Notes: generated from the letters alone by a model not told the origin. A DNA stretch of 64,000 bases from Streptomyces flavofungini (GCF_014650815.1 NZ_BMVR01000004.1:620001-684000), one strand, 5' to 3'; positions 41,668 to 50,403 are shown, counted from the stretch's first letter. Translations and numbers: made by a program.

Positions 41668-43964
41668 GACAACTCGCCGCGCAGGGCCTCGACCACCCGG
41701 AACTGCTCGGCCCGAGTGAGCGTTGGATAGAGCGGAAGCGCGATGTGGTGGCGGGCGAACCAGCGGGCCTGCTCGAAGGGACCGTCGACCGCCGCCCCGG
41801 AGGCTTCCCCCGGCCCAGAGGCTTCTGCCGCCGAGCCCACTGTCCCTGCCCCCGAGCCCACCGTCCCCGAGCCAGCCGCTGCGGCCGCCGAGTCGGCGAC
41901 CCACGACCCAGGGCCAGCCACCGTCGCCCCCGAGGCCCTCGCCGCGCCCGCCCCGCGAGCCGAGGCCTCCGCGTCGTCCCCCGCCGCGAAATACGGCTGG
42001 TCGCACAGCAGATGGTCGTACACCTCACCCGCGAGCGACACGCCATGCCGTTCGCGCAGCCGCTTCTTCAACAGAGCCCGGTCCACGGGCGCGTCCAGAT
42101 AAGCGAGGTACTTGTAGTAGTTGCTGTGCGCCGCCGCGGGCACGGCGTGGGCGCGGACGCCGGGGACGTCGGCCAGCAACTCGTCGTAGCCGAAGGCGAG
42201 GTCGCGGCGCGCGGCCAGGGTGTCGTCGAACCGCTCCAGGTCGACCGTGCCCACGGCGGCGTGCAGTTCGCTCAGGCGCCAGTTGCCGCCCGGCCGGTCG
42301 TGCAGCGTGGAGCCCTGCGCGCTCTTGCCGTGGTCGCGCCAGCGCCGCACCTGCTCCGCGTCCTCGGCACTCGCGCAGGTCACCAGGCCGCCCTCGCCGC
42401 TCACCGCGACCTTCGTGGGGAAGAAGGAGAACGCGCCGAACCGCCCGAAGGCGCCCGCGTACCGGCCGCCGAGCGTCGAGCCGAGCGCGTGCGCGGCGTC
42501 CTCGACGACCGCCACCCCCCGGCGCTCGCACAGCGCGAGGACGTCGTCGAGGGCGGGCGAGACGATGCCGCCGATGTGCACCGGCAGCACGGCCGCCGTG
42601 TCCGGATGGCGGTCGAGCGCGGCGCGCAGCGCGTCCGGGTCCAGGCCGAGGCCGTCCAGCTCGATGTCGACGAACCGTACGCGCGCGCCCGCGCGCACCG
42701 CGGCCGCCGCCGTCGCGAAGAACGTGTTGACCGGCACGAGCACCGTGCGGCCTGCCACGCCGACGATGCGCAGGGCGATCTCCAGGGCGCCCGCGCCCGA
42801 CGCGACCGCGACGCCCTCGCGCCCCGTCCACGTGCGGGACAGCTCCTCGAAGCGGGCGAGGCCGGGGCCCTGCGTGAGGTGGCCGGAGGCGAGCGCGGTG
42901 TCGACCCGGTCGAGGACCGCGCGGCGCTCGGCGACGCCGAAGTGGATGCGCTGGGCGGGGATGTCGCCGGGGGCGGCGGGCCCGGACAGGGTGCGGGTGA
43001 AGAAGTCGATCGCGTGCTGGACGTGGGTGCCGTGGCCCATGGGCAGCTCGTGGACGTCGAGTTGGTCGTCGGCGTCCGCCGCCGTGTAGCCGCGCCGGAC
43101 GGTACCCGCGGCGGCGCGGGCGTCGGCCGGTTCCAGGTAGGAGTCGGCCGTGCCGTACTGGAGCTGCAGGGGGGCCGGGGCGAGGGCGGCGTAGAGGTCG
43201 CCCAGGTCGGCGTACTCCAGGATGCCCGGCAGGGCCGCGCCCTCGTATCCGGTCAGCAGGCGTTCGTACAGCGCCGGATAGCTGCCGAGGTGGCTGGCCG
43301 CGCACACCGGCAGCGGGCGCGGCGTGAGCAGCGCGGTGTGCAGGGCGACCGCCGCGCCCAGGCTGTGCCCGAACAGGCCGACGCGGCCGGGGTCGACCAA
43401 CGGGTGTCCGGTGAGGACGTCCAGGGCGCCCAGGGTGTCGCCGACCAGTGCGCCGAGCAGGGAGCGGCCGGTGAGCGCGAACGCGTGCGCGAGGAGGGCG
43501 CCCTCCTCGCGTCCGGCGCGGCGCTCCTCGTCGAGGCCGCCGATGCCGTGCTCGAAGGTCAGCGTGACGAAACCGGCGCGTGCCAGGTGCTCGGCGATGT
43601 TGCGGTCCGGGAAGTCCGGTGGGCGTTCGCCGGTGAGGTGTTCCAGGCGGGCGTTCTTGCCGCCGAACACCAGGACGGCGGGGCCGGGCGAGGCTTCGGT
43701 GGTGGCCGTCGGGGCCAGCAGGGTGGCCTGGAAGGCGCCTCGTACGGGGGAGTTGAGGGTCAGGCGTTCGCGGCGCAGGCCGTGCTCTTGGGTGGTGTCG
43801 ACGGCCGTGATGTCGAGGGGGGCGTGGTCGATTCTGGCCAGGCGGGCCACGAGTGCTCTGACCTGGCGGGACCAGGTGGTGTGGGTGGTGGCGTCGGTGA
43901 GGGACGGGGGGCGGCGCAGCGTCGGTTCGGCTCCGAGGAGGCGGCGCAGGTGGGTGGTCTGCAT
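41664..43964 (-). CDS. Alpha/beta-hydrolase fused to a DegT/DnrJ/EryC1 aminotransferase
   Basis: A 766-residue two-domain protein. The N-terminal hydrolase has the nucleophile elbow GLFGHSLGAAVALH (~residue 195) and a late His in MGHGTHVQHAIDFF. From ~335 a PLP-dependent DegT aminotransferase follows: LTQGPGLARFEELS, VASGAGALEIALRIV, VVEDAAHALGSTLGG, Schiff-base Lys in FFPTKVAVSGEGG (~545), and LPLYPTLTRAEQFRVVEAL at the end. A ~65-residue Ala/Gly/Ser insert splits the aminotransferase near its C-terminus. The ATG at 43964 has AGGGAG upstream and the frame beyond is Pro/Arg-rich non-coding. The hydrolase could play the LuxD thioesterase part and the aminotransferase could aminate the aldehyde made by LuxC/LuxE. 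Confidence 0.82.
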   Translation of the reverse strand: MQTTHLRRLLGAEPTLRRPPSLTDATTHTTWSRQVRALVARLARIDHAPLDITAVDTTQEHGLRRERLTLNSPVRGAFQATLLAPTATTEASPGPAVLVFGGKNARLEHLTGERPPDFPDRNIAEHLARAGFVTLTFEHGIGGLDEERRAGREEGALLAHAFALTGRSLLGALVGDTLGALDVLTGHPLVDPGRVGLFGHSLGAAVALHTALLTPRPLPVCAASHLGSYPALYERLLTGYEGAALPGILEYADLGDLYAALAPAPLQLQYGTADSYLEPADARAAAGTVRRGYTAADADDQLDVHELPMGHGTHVQHAIDFFTRTLSGPAAPGDIPAQRIHFGVAERRAVLDRVDTALASGHLTQGPGLARFEELSRTWTGREGVAVASGAGALEIALRIVGVAGRTVLVPVNTFFATAAAAVRAGARVRFVDIELDGLGLDPDALRAALDRHPDTAAVLPVHIGGIVSPALDDVLALCERRGVAVVEDAAHALGSTLGGRYAGAFGRFGAFSFFPTKVAVSGEGGLVTCASAEDAEQVRRWRDHGKSAQGSTLHDRPGGNWRLSELHAAVGTVDLERFDDTLAARRDLAFGYDELLADVPGVRAHAVPAAAHSNYYKYLAYLDAPVDRALLKKRLRERHGVSLAGEVYDHLLCDQPYFAAGDDAEASARGAGAARASGATVAGPGSWVADSAAAAAGSGTVGSGAGTVGSAAEASGPGEASGAAVDGPFEQARWFARHHIALPLYPTLTRAEQFRVVEALRGELS

Positions 43965-44011
43965 GCGGGTGTCGAACGCTCCCTGTGGGTCGGGTGGGGA
44001 GGGGGTGCGGG

Positions 44012-44128
44012 TGGGGCCCTCGCGGGGCGCCCCAGGCCCGCCCTTTCCCGAAACCAGGGGGCTGCCGCCCCCTGGGCCCCCGCCGCTGTCGCGCTGCGCG
44101 CTCGTCCTCAAATGCCGGACGGGCTTGG
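44012..44128. repeat. Dispersed Streptomyces-type intergenic repeat element
   Basis: Read on the minus strand this begins AGCCCGTCCGGCATTTGAGG, continues ACGAGCGCGCAGCGCGAC and ends in a run of G-rich sequence with the hairpin CAGGGGGC-TGCC-GCCCCCTG (44055-44074). I recognise the CCGTCCGGCGTTTGAGGAC-type element as one seen many times between Streptomyces genes. It lies in the leader of the hydrolase-aminotransferase operon. The first 50 bp of the gap (43965-44011) hold only the ribosome site. Confidence 0.65.
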
Positions 44129-44269
44129 TGGTTCGCTGGGGTGGGTGGGGAGGTGAAGGGAAGGTCGGCGAGGGCGGGGCCACGCGGGCGCGTTGGCGAA
44201 GGCTGCGGAGGGGAGGGGTAGTGGGTTGGTGGGGGTGAGTGGTTGGTGGGGGTGGCCGTCGGAGGTTCG

Positions 44270-44577
44270 GAGGGCGCAGGGTCCGGGGGCTGCGGGCGTC
44301 GGAGGCGGGTGGTGTCAGCGGCTGGTGGTGTCGGAGGCCGGTGGTGTCGGAGGTCAGGGGCGCCGGGGCCCACGGGTGTCGGAGGCCTGGGGCACCAGAG
44401 GTCACGGGTGTCAGAGGCCTGGGGCACCAGAAGCCACGGGTATCAGAGGCACGGGGCACCAGAGGTCACGGATGTCAGAGGCACGGGGCACCAGAGGTCA
44501 CGGGTGTGAGAGGTCGGGGGCCACGGGTGTCACAGGTCTGGGGCACCAGTAGTCATCGGTGTCAGAGGCCCGGGGCG
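44270..44577. repeat. 32-bp tandem repeat array upstream of the hydrolase-aminotransferase operon
   Basis: Units starting GGCACCAGAGGTCACGGGTG are found at 44391, 44423, 44455 and 44487, exactly 32 bp apart, with a degenerate unit at 44542 and related GGAGG/GGTGTCGG units from about 44270. The period is not a multiple of three and the frames crossing it are low-complexity, so it is non-coding. It fills the 683-bp gap between the operon start and the radical SAM stop together with the dispersed element. No spacers are present, so it is not CRISPR. Confidence 0.85.
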
Positions 44578-44647
44578 GTGGACGGTGTTGGGCCGCCGGT
44601 GGTCCGGGGCGATGGAAGGCGTCCGGACGTCGATGGCCGAGCAGGGG

Positions 44648-45853
44648 TCAGACGAAGTCCGCGTGGAGGGTGTGCGGGACCTCCACCTGGTACGCGTCCA
44701 GCGCCTCGTCGAGTTTGATCTGGCCGCGTTTCAGGAGCTCCAGGAGCTCGTTCTGCGGGCGGTAGAAACAGGACTTGCACAGGTCGGTGCGGTTCGGGTT
44801 GGTGGCTTCCCACTCGGCGCGCGGGCCGCCGTCGAGGACCTGGGGGTAGCCGAGGTCGACCACGTCGCCGATGCGGTAGCGGCTGTTGAGGTGGACCTGC
44901 GGGCACGGGTAGAGGTGCCCGTCGGCGCCGACGGCCGTCACGAAGCGGCTGTAGTGGCAGCGCTCGAAGTCGCCCTCGACCTCCTCGACCTGGTCCATCG
45001 GGCCGCGGTCCAGCTTCGGCACCGACACCTCGAAGGCGTCCGTGGACATCGCGGCGGCTTCGACGAGCGAGCCGGAGATCTCCGCCATCACGGACTCGAT
45101 GGTCTCGTGCCCCATCGCGCTGTAGAACTCGGGCTCGAAGCGCACGTAGTGCGCGCCGGACTCGTGGGCGATGCGGGCGGCCTCGACGATCTCGCGGTAG
45201 TTCTGCAGCGTGATCACGTAGTTGAAGCCGATGCGGAAGTCCGGTGCGGCGGCGTTGTCGCGCAGCTTGCCGATGGTCCCGATGAACTTGGAGAATGTCT
45301 GCTCGCGGTCGCGCGTGATGTCGTTGAACGTCGCCTCGGTGCCGGCGTTCATGCCGACCCGCACCCAGGTGTGCGTCGCGGTGATGCAGTCGGCGACCTT
45401 GGGGCGGCCGAGCCGGGAGCCGTTGGTGATGAGGCCGATGTGCAGGCCCTTGTCGTGCCCGGCGTAGCAGATGTCGGCGTAGCCCGGGTGGATGGTGCAC
45501 TCGCCGCTGCCGCAGAAGGTCACGGCGCGGCCGTCGTTCTCGGCGAACTCCTTGAGGAGGGTGATCGCCTTGTCGGTGGTGATCGAGTCCTTGAACGAGA
45601 ACAGGTCGTAGAACTGTTCCTCGTTCGGCGAATGGAAGTTGCAGAAGTTGCAACGCATATTGCAGGCGCCCATGATGCCGATCCGCATGTGGACCGGTTT
45701 GATCTCCTCGCCGGCGACGAATCGTCGTAGGAGATCTTCGTGCGCCATGACTTTCTGTGGCGAGTGTGCTTGATCGAGACTCACGTCCGGAAGGCCTTCG
45801 CCGTTCCGGGGCGCTGCCATGGTGATGTCGCGGGCACCTTCAGTGCTGTTCAC
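44648..45853 (-). CDS. Radical SAM protein with additional C-terminal cysteines
   Basis: A 401-residue radical S-adenosylmethionine enzyme. The [4Fe-4S] motif is GACNMRCNFCNFHSP (CxxxCxxC, ~residue 62), the glycine motif AVTFCGSGECTIHPGY follows, then ITNGSRLGR. C-terminal cysteines CHYSRF, YPCPQVH and LCKSCFY (~300-370) suggest a SPASM/twitch auxiliary cluster. The GTG at 45853 has GGAGGGG at ideal distance; longer and shorter starts (45970, 45820) are weaker. A promoter-like TTGACA-N18-TACTGT lies upstream. The product is unknown; related enzymes modify sugars or peptides. It may feed the operon downstream, though repeats separate them. Confidence 0.88.
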   Translation of the reverse strand: MNSTEGARDITMAAPRNGEGLPDVSLDQAHSPQKVMAHEDLLRRFVAGEEIKPVHMRIGIMGACNMRCNFCNFHSPNEEQFYDLFSFKDSITTDKAITLLKEFAENDGRAVTFCGSGECTIHPGYADICYAGHDKGLHIGLITNGSRLGRPKVADCITATHTWVRVGMNAGTEATFNDITRDREQTFSKFIGTIGKLRDNAAAPDFRIGFNYVITLQNYREIVEAARIAHESGAHYVRFEPEFYSAMGHETIESVMAEISGSLVEAAAMSTDAFEVSVPKLDRGPMDQVEEVEGDFERCHYSRFVTAVGADGHLYPCPQVHLNSRYRIGDVVDLGYPQVLDGGPRAEWEATNPNRTDLCKSCFYRPQNELLELLKRGQIKLDEALDAYQVEVPHTLHADFV

Positions 45854-45907
45854 GAACCCCTCCACGCGCTTTTGGCGACGTTTTGCGTTGTCCGATCGAC
45901 GTCCGCG

Positions 45908-45950
45908 ACAGTAGGAGAGCGCTTCCTGGAGTGTCAATGGGTCTAGACAA
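45908..45950 (-). promoter_or_regulatory. Promoter of the radical SAM gene with adjoining CTAG dyad
   Basis: On the minus strand TTGACA (45932-45937) and TACTGT (45908-45913) are spaced by 18 bp, 55-84 bp before the start: a near-consensus vegetative promoter. Immediately upstream, 45939-45950 reads TTGTCTAGACCC on the minus strand, 10 of 12 matches to the DasR core TGGTCTAGACCA; this second match may be chance. The rest of the 234-bp gap up to 46087 shows nothing else. Confidence 0.5.
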
Positions 45951-46087
45951 CCAGGAAGTTGAGTAAACATCTACCGCGCCATGGGATCCGGCCAAATGTG
46001 CCGGGCACGTGTTCTTGTCACGTGCCAGCGCACGGCGGCGGCCGAAAGAATCAGTGCGGGGCATGCCGGGAAAAGCCGCGCGGTCCG

Positions 46088-47707
46088 TCAGGAAACGCTG
46101 CGCGTCACTTCCTTGGGGCACGGGTGCTTGAACGTCTTCTCGAACGTCCGGAAGGTGTCCTGCGCCTTGCGGCCCTGCACGGCCGGGTACTCGATCACCG
46201 GCACGGGCTTGCACACCGGCCACTGATCGGTGTCGTCGGTGTCGGACGACTTCTCGAAGCCGTATGTGCCCGCGGCGCCCTGGAGGCAGCCGATGCAGCG
46301 CGTGGAGTCGCCGGTGTCGACGATGCTCGCGTCGATGAGCGTGTTGTAGACGTCGTCCTTGGTCGGCGTGCGCACCGGGTCGGGTGTCCGGGTGGAGTCA
46401 CCGGTGGGCTCGTTCGCCTCCGAGTACGAGCGGTCGAAGGCGTTGGCCAGGAGCATGAACGCGTCGTGGTACATGATCGCGTAACCGTCGTCGAGGGACT
46501 TGCCGCCGAGGTCGTACGGCTTCTTCAGTTTGTTGAAGACCGAAAGGAAGCCGCCGAGTCCGTCGGGTGCGGTGCTCTTCTTCTGCCACCACTCGCTCGT
46601 CACGGATGCGGCGGCCACCATCGTGGTCTTGGTGTCGCGCAGCATCTGCGTGAGTTCGGGGGTGGTGAGCGTCGGATCGAGACCGATTCCCACTTTCAGG
46701 ATGCGCACGGGGCTGCTGCGGTCACAAGAAGGCTCCTGAGACAGGCGTTTCACGAGTGCCGGGAGATCCTGGTCGCGGCCCGCGAAGAACACCGTGTCGG
46801 AATCGGTCACACAGATCTTCTGCGCGGCGGACTGGAATCGCTGCGGGATACCGGCGTCCGGACCCGTCGAGCCCAGGAACGACGCCGAGCGCTTGCGCAG
46901 CCCGTACGTCGTGCCGAATTTCTTCTCGATCAGCCGCTGCAGATTGCGCGAGTACACGTCGTCGGGACGGCTGTCGAAGACGAGGAAGCCTTTTCCCTCG
47001 CCCCGGTTCTTCTTCAAGTACTGACCGAGCGCGTCCGCGAGGAGGTCGTTGTTCGGTGAGGTCTTGAAGAAATAGGGGGCGTTCATGTCGGCGGAGGTGA
47101 TGACCGGTCCGACGGTGGCGATGCGGCGGTCGCTCAGCGCCCGCATGGCGTCCCGGGTCTCCGGGGTGCTGCTCGGCAGGCCCATCACACCGACGAGCGG
47201 CGACTCCCGGTCGTCGGTCAGGTCCTCCAGGTCGTCGACCACCGGCTGCCACTTGTCGAGGTCCTTGCCGTCGGGCGCCATCAGGAGCTGATAGTGCGGT
47301 CCGCCGCCGCTGTTGGCGCGCAACTGGGCGGTGTGGGCCCCGGCGAGGGCGCGGCGGATCATCGGCGCGGTCATGGCGCTCGAATCGTCCGAGGTGAACG
47401 GCATCATCAGCGCGATCCGGCCGTACGGTATCCGAGTCTGGCCCTTCTTCGGCGACTTCCAGGCCTTCTCCACGCGGGCGTTCTCGTCCGCGACGGCCCG
47501 GATCAGCCCCTTGAGGTCGGCGTTCGCGTCGAACGCCGAGTCCGTGACGCCCACGCACTGGCCGTCACGCTTCGAGAGGCCCTCCGCGCAGTCCTCGGGG
47601 CGGGTCGCCAGGTACACGACCACACCCACGGCGATCAGGACCAACGGCACCAGGACGGCGATGGCCTTGTCGAGGGGACCGAACCCGTTGCGGCGGCTCA
47701 GGAACAT
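46088..47707 (-). CDS. Membrane-anchored periplasmic-binding-like protein (type 1 fold)
   Basis: A 539-residue protein with one N-terminal membrane anchor (AIAVLVPLVLIAVGVVVYLA, residues ~15-34) and a large extracytoplasmic part resembling a leucine/amide-type binding protein: GRIALMMPFTSDDS, SPLVGVMGLPSSTPETRDAM, RRIATVGPVITSADMNAPYFFKTSPNN and DGYAIMYHDAFMLLANAF. No ABC permease is nearby. Its start lies 6 bp after the stop of the NTPase gene upstream, so the two are co-expressed. It may serve as an external sensor module for the NTPase rather than as a transporter subunit. Several Cys pairs could form disulphides. Confidence 0.8.
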   Translation of the reverse strand: MFLSRRNGFGPLDKAIAVLVPLVLIAVGVVVYLATRPEDCAEGLSKRDGQCVGVTDSAFDANADLKGLIRAVADENARVEKAWKSPKKGQTRIPYGRIALMMPFTSDDSSAMTAPMIRRALAGAHTAQLRANSGGGPHYQLLMAPDGKDLDKWQPVVDDLEDLTDDRESPLVGVMGLPSSTPETRDAMRALSDRRIATVGPVITSADMNAPYFFKTSPNNDLLADALGQYLKKNRGEGKGFLVFDSRPDDVYSRNLQRLIEKKFGTTYGLRKRSASFLGSTGPDAGIPQRFQSAAQKICVTDSDTVFFAGRDQDLPALVKRLSQEPSCDRSSPVRILKVGIGLDPTLTTPELTQMLRDTKTTMVAAASVTSEWWQKKSTAPDGLGGFLSVFNKLKKPYDLGGKSLDDGYAIMYHDAFMLLANAFDRSYSEANEPTGDSTRTPDPVRTPTKDDVYNTLIDASIVDTGDSTRCIGCLQGAAGTYGFEKSSDTDDTDQWPVCKPVPVIEYPAVQGRKAQDTFRTFEKTFKHPCPKEVTRSVS

Positions 47708-47713
47708 GCTTCC

Positions 47714-49789
47714 TCACAGTTCGGGCAGCGGGAGGGGGCGCTTGTCACGGGCGGCGGCCGGCCAGGTGCGGGCGGACTGGCTCAGCACCGCCCGCCACGT
47801 CTGGTGCCGCAGCGACAGGAAGGCCAGCTCGGCTCCGATGTCGTCGCAGAGGTCGGCCTCCGGCTCGGCCAGCGCGTCGGAGAGGTACCACAGGCCGTGC
47901 AGCAGCCTGTTGATGCAGCGGTCGATCTCGTCTATGTCGTGATAGCGGTCGTCGTACGCGCCCGCGGCCATCGCGGCCCGCTCGTCGTCCCAGTCCGCCG
48001 ACGGCGGCGCCGGTGCCGTGGCCGCGTACCGCAGGCAGTTCAGCCAGCGCAGCGCGCTCTGCCGGTCCTGCTCCGACTGGAACTCCTCCGACAGCGCGGC
48101 CACCACCGTCTTGGCGTCCCCGGCCGCCAGCGTGTGGCGCAGGGCGTCGGCCTCGCTGTCCTCGCCGCGCGTCGTGTGGTGGCGGCGCAGGAAGCCGTGG
48201 ATCTCCTGCCAGCCGCGGCGCGAGTCGGCGCCGTGGGAGGTGCGGCGCGCCTCGTGCACCAGGAGCGTGTGCAGCAGCGGGTCGGCGGCCAGCGGGCGGT
48301 CCTGCGGGGTGTCGTCCTGCCAGTGCTCGGCCTCCAGATAGTCGGCCGCCGCGTTCGCGGGCAGTTGCTCGGGGCCCTCCAGGCGCAGATGGGCAGCCAG
48401 GGCCTGCGCGGCCGTACTGTCGCGGGCCAGCGACAGCGGCACCAGGCGGGCCCGCTGCTGCGGCGAGGGCAGCAGCCGCTCCAGGATCGCCTGCGTCACC
48501 GGCAGGCCGTCGGCGGTGGTGAGTTCGAGCAGGTTGCGCGGGCCGAGCGGTCCGTCCGGCGGGCGCGGGGTGGCGCCGCGGGACGCCGTGGCGCGGGTGT
48601 GCTCCAGGACGGCGTCGCACAGCACGCCGCTCGCCAGCGGATGCCCGCCGGTGAGGGTGTGCAGCGCGGACGCCAGGTACGGGTGCAGCGGCGCGGACGC
48701 GGCGTCCAGCATCAGCAGGATGTCGTCCCGGCTGAGCGGTGTCAGCGGTACGACGAGCAGTCCCGCCGACGGGGCGTGGCCGGTGCGCCGCCAGCGCGTG
48801 GAAGCCACCAGGTCCGGCAGTTCGCGGTGCGCGGCCTCGGTGGCCTCCGCCGGCGCGTCGCCGAGCCGGGTGGCGACGACGACCAGCGTGTCGTGGTGGG
48901 CGGGCCGTGCGCGGTATTCGAGGATGAGGTCGACCAGGCGCGCGCCCGCGGGGGAGTGGGTGTTGTCGAGCAGGGTCAAGGGGCGCGGGTCGCGGTTCAG
49001 GCGCTGCCACTTGCTGCGGGCGGCGGCGATGTCCTCCAGGAAGGCGTGCACGAGGGTCTGTTCGGCGGCCCCTCGGTAGTCGCCGCCGCGGCGGAACCAG
49101 TCGGCGAGGCGTACGAGCCCGTCCTGGCCGTCGGCTGCCGTGCCCGCGGCGGTGCCCTCGGACTCCGCGTACCGCTCCTGGTACCACTGGCGCAGCGGCG
49201 CCGCGGCGCGCGAACGTGTGTACCGCTCGAAGTACTCGGCGAGCGCCGCGTGCGTGACGGCGTGCGCGCTGGGCCGGGACCCGGCGCCGGGTCCCGCGCC
49301 GGGTGCGTCGTCCAGGCGTGCCCGCAGCCGGACGGCCCACCGCTGGGCGACGTTCGCCTCGGTGCCGGACTCCAGGTGGCAGGCGATCAGGAGGCGGGCG
49401 ATGCGGGTGGTCGCCCGGGTCCGGCCGTCCGCGGTGCCGCCGTGGCCGCCGAACACGGAGATCAGGCCCGGCAGCAGCAGCGGGAAGCGCCTGCCGAGGC
49501 CCGGCGCGAGGGAGCACACCAGCTCCTCCAGGAGCTCGACGACGAGCGCGGAGGAGGCGGTGTCGACGAGGGCGAGCGGCAGCCGCCCGGAGTAGTGCCG
49601 CTCCAGGGCGGTGAGGACCGCGGTACGGCCCATGCCGTGGCGTCCGGTGAGAAGGACGAGCGGGAGGTCCTTGTCGTGCTCCCAGGGCACGCGGGCGCGT
49701 TCGGCATAGGCGAGACCTGTGAGGCGTGGGAGGAGGGAGTGGAGGAGCGGATCGCGTGCGTACAGCCGAGGCGTTTCGGATGTGTGCAT
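47714..49789 (-). CDS. P-loop NTPase-like protein with Arg in Walker A
   Basis: A 691-residue cytoplasmic protein. The N-terminal block PLVLLTGRHGMGRTAVLTAL (~residue 43) has the shape of a P-loop, but reads GxxGxGR-T with Arg in place of the Walker Lys. A Walker-B-like LTLLDNTHSPAG is near residue 265 and a sensor-like TLVVVATRLGD near 290. A helical region follows (~340-691) with no recognised domain. This resembles the STAND/AAA arrangement found in many actinomycete orphan NTPases. It is 6 bp upstream of the anchored binding-like gene, so the pair probably works together. Function unknown. Confidence 0.78.
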   Translation of the reverse strand: MHTSETPRLYARDPLLHSLLPRLTGLAYAERARVPWEHDKDLPLVLLTGRHGMGRTAVLTALERHYSGRLPLALVDTASSALVVELLEELVCSLAPGLGRRFPLLLPGLISVFGGHGGTADGRTRATTRIARLLIACHLESGTEANVAQRWAVRLRARLDDAPGAGPGAGSRPSAHAVTHAALAEYFERYTRSRAAAPLRQWYQERYAESEGTAAGTAADGQDGLVRLADWFRRGGDYRGAAEQTLVHAFLEDIAAARSKWQRLNRDPRPLTLLDNTHSPAGARLVDLILEYRARPAHHDTLVVVATRLGDAPAEATEAAHRELPDLVASTRWRRTGHAPSAGLLVVPLTPLSRDDILLMLDAASAPLHPYLASALHTLTGGHPLASGVLCDAVLEHTRATASRGATPRPPDGPLGPRNLLELTTADGLPVTQAILERLLPSPQQRARLVPLSLARDSTAAQALAAHLRLEGPEQLPANAAADYLEAEHWQDDTPQDRPLAADPLLHTLLVHEARRTSHGADSRRGWQEIHGFLRRHHTTRGEDSEADALRHTLAAGDAKTVVAALSEEFQSEQDRQSALRWLNCLRYAATAPAPPSADWDDERAAMAAGAYDDRYHDIDEIDRCINRLLHGLWYLSDALAEPEADLCDDIGAELAFLSLRHQTWRAVLSQSARTWPAAARDKRPLPLPEL

Positions 49790-50316
49790 CTCGCCGGTTT
49801 CCGCTCCCGTCCTTGGCCGCCCGCTTGTTTCTCGTCCCGCCGGTCCCGCGGGTCGTGCGCCGCTCCTCGCCGCTTCATGCCGGAGTCAACTGCTTTGAGG
49901 GTGAAAGAAGTTACACCTCCCACTATCCCCTGGCCAGGGCTTACGGGCGAGCCGATCGGGCATATTACGGCGGATCCGTGACACGGTGCGGTATGCGATC
50001 GAGGGCCCGTGGTGAGGCGGGCCCGGCGGTGGTCGAACGCCGGTCGGAGGGTGGTCCGGAGGCGGGCTGTTTCCGGTCGGATACTGCCCAGGTGTTGCTC
50101 GGGTATCGGTCGCGAAGTGGTCGGGAACCGATCGGGAACGGGCGTGAGACGGGGCGCGGAGGAGAGTCGCGCGCGGGGGCGTGCCGGGGGTCGTGCGCGG
50201 CGAGGCGATGCGGGTGCGCGCTGGGGGAGCGATCAGTGAGCGGTGTGCGGGCGGGTGTTCAGGGTGCGGTGGGCGGCCAGCTGTCCCGGGTGCGCCGATC
50301 GGTCGGCAGCCGCACT

Positions 50317-50389
50317 GCCCCGCACCGCGTCCCTGCCCCGCACCGCGTCCCTGCCCCGCACCGCGTCCCCGCCCCGCACCCGCGTCCCC
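50317..50389. repeat. 18-bp tandem repeat downstream of the NACHT gene
   Basis: GCCCCGCACCGCGTCCCT occurs at 50317-50334 and 50335-50352, once more with a last-base change (50353-50370), and once with an extra C (50371-50389), ending 14 bp before the NACHT stop on the minus strand. The rest of the 614-bp gap (49790-50316) carries the upstream region of the NTPase gene, including an AT-richer pocket near 49905-49970, and no recognisable gene. Confidence 0.85.
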
Positions 50390-50403
50390 GCCCCCGAGCC
50401 CCC

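Noticed and set aside
41668..42006. N-terminal extension of the LuxC-like protein
   Set aside because: Gly/Arg-rich shadow of the DegT domain's low-complexity insert; GTG at 41667 overlaps the upstream stop in the usual coupling form.
44270..44577. Possible CRISPR array
   Set aside because: Units are contiguous 32-bp tandem copies with no spacers, and no cas genes are present.
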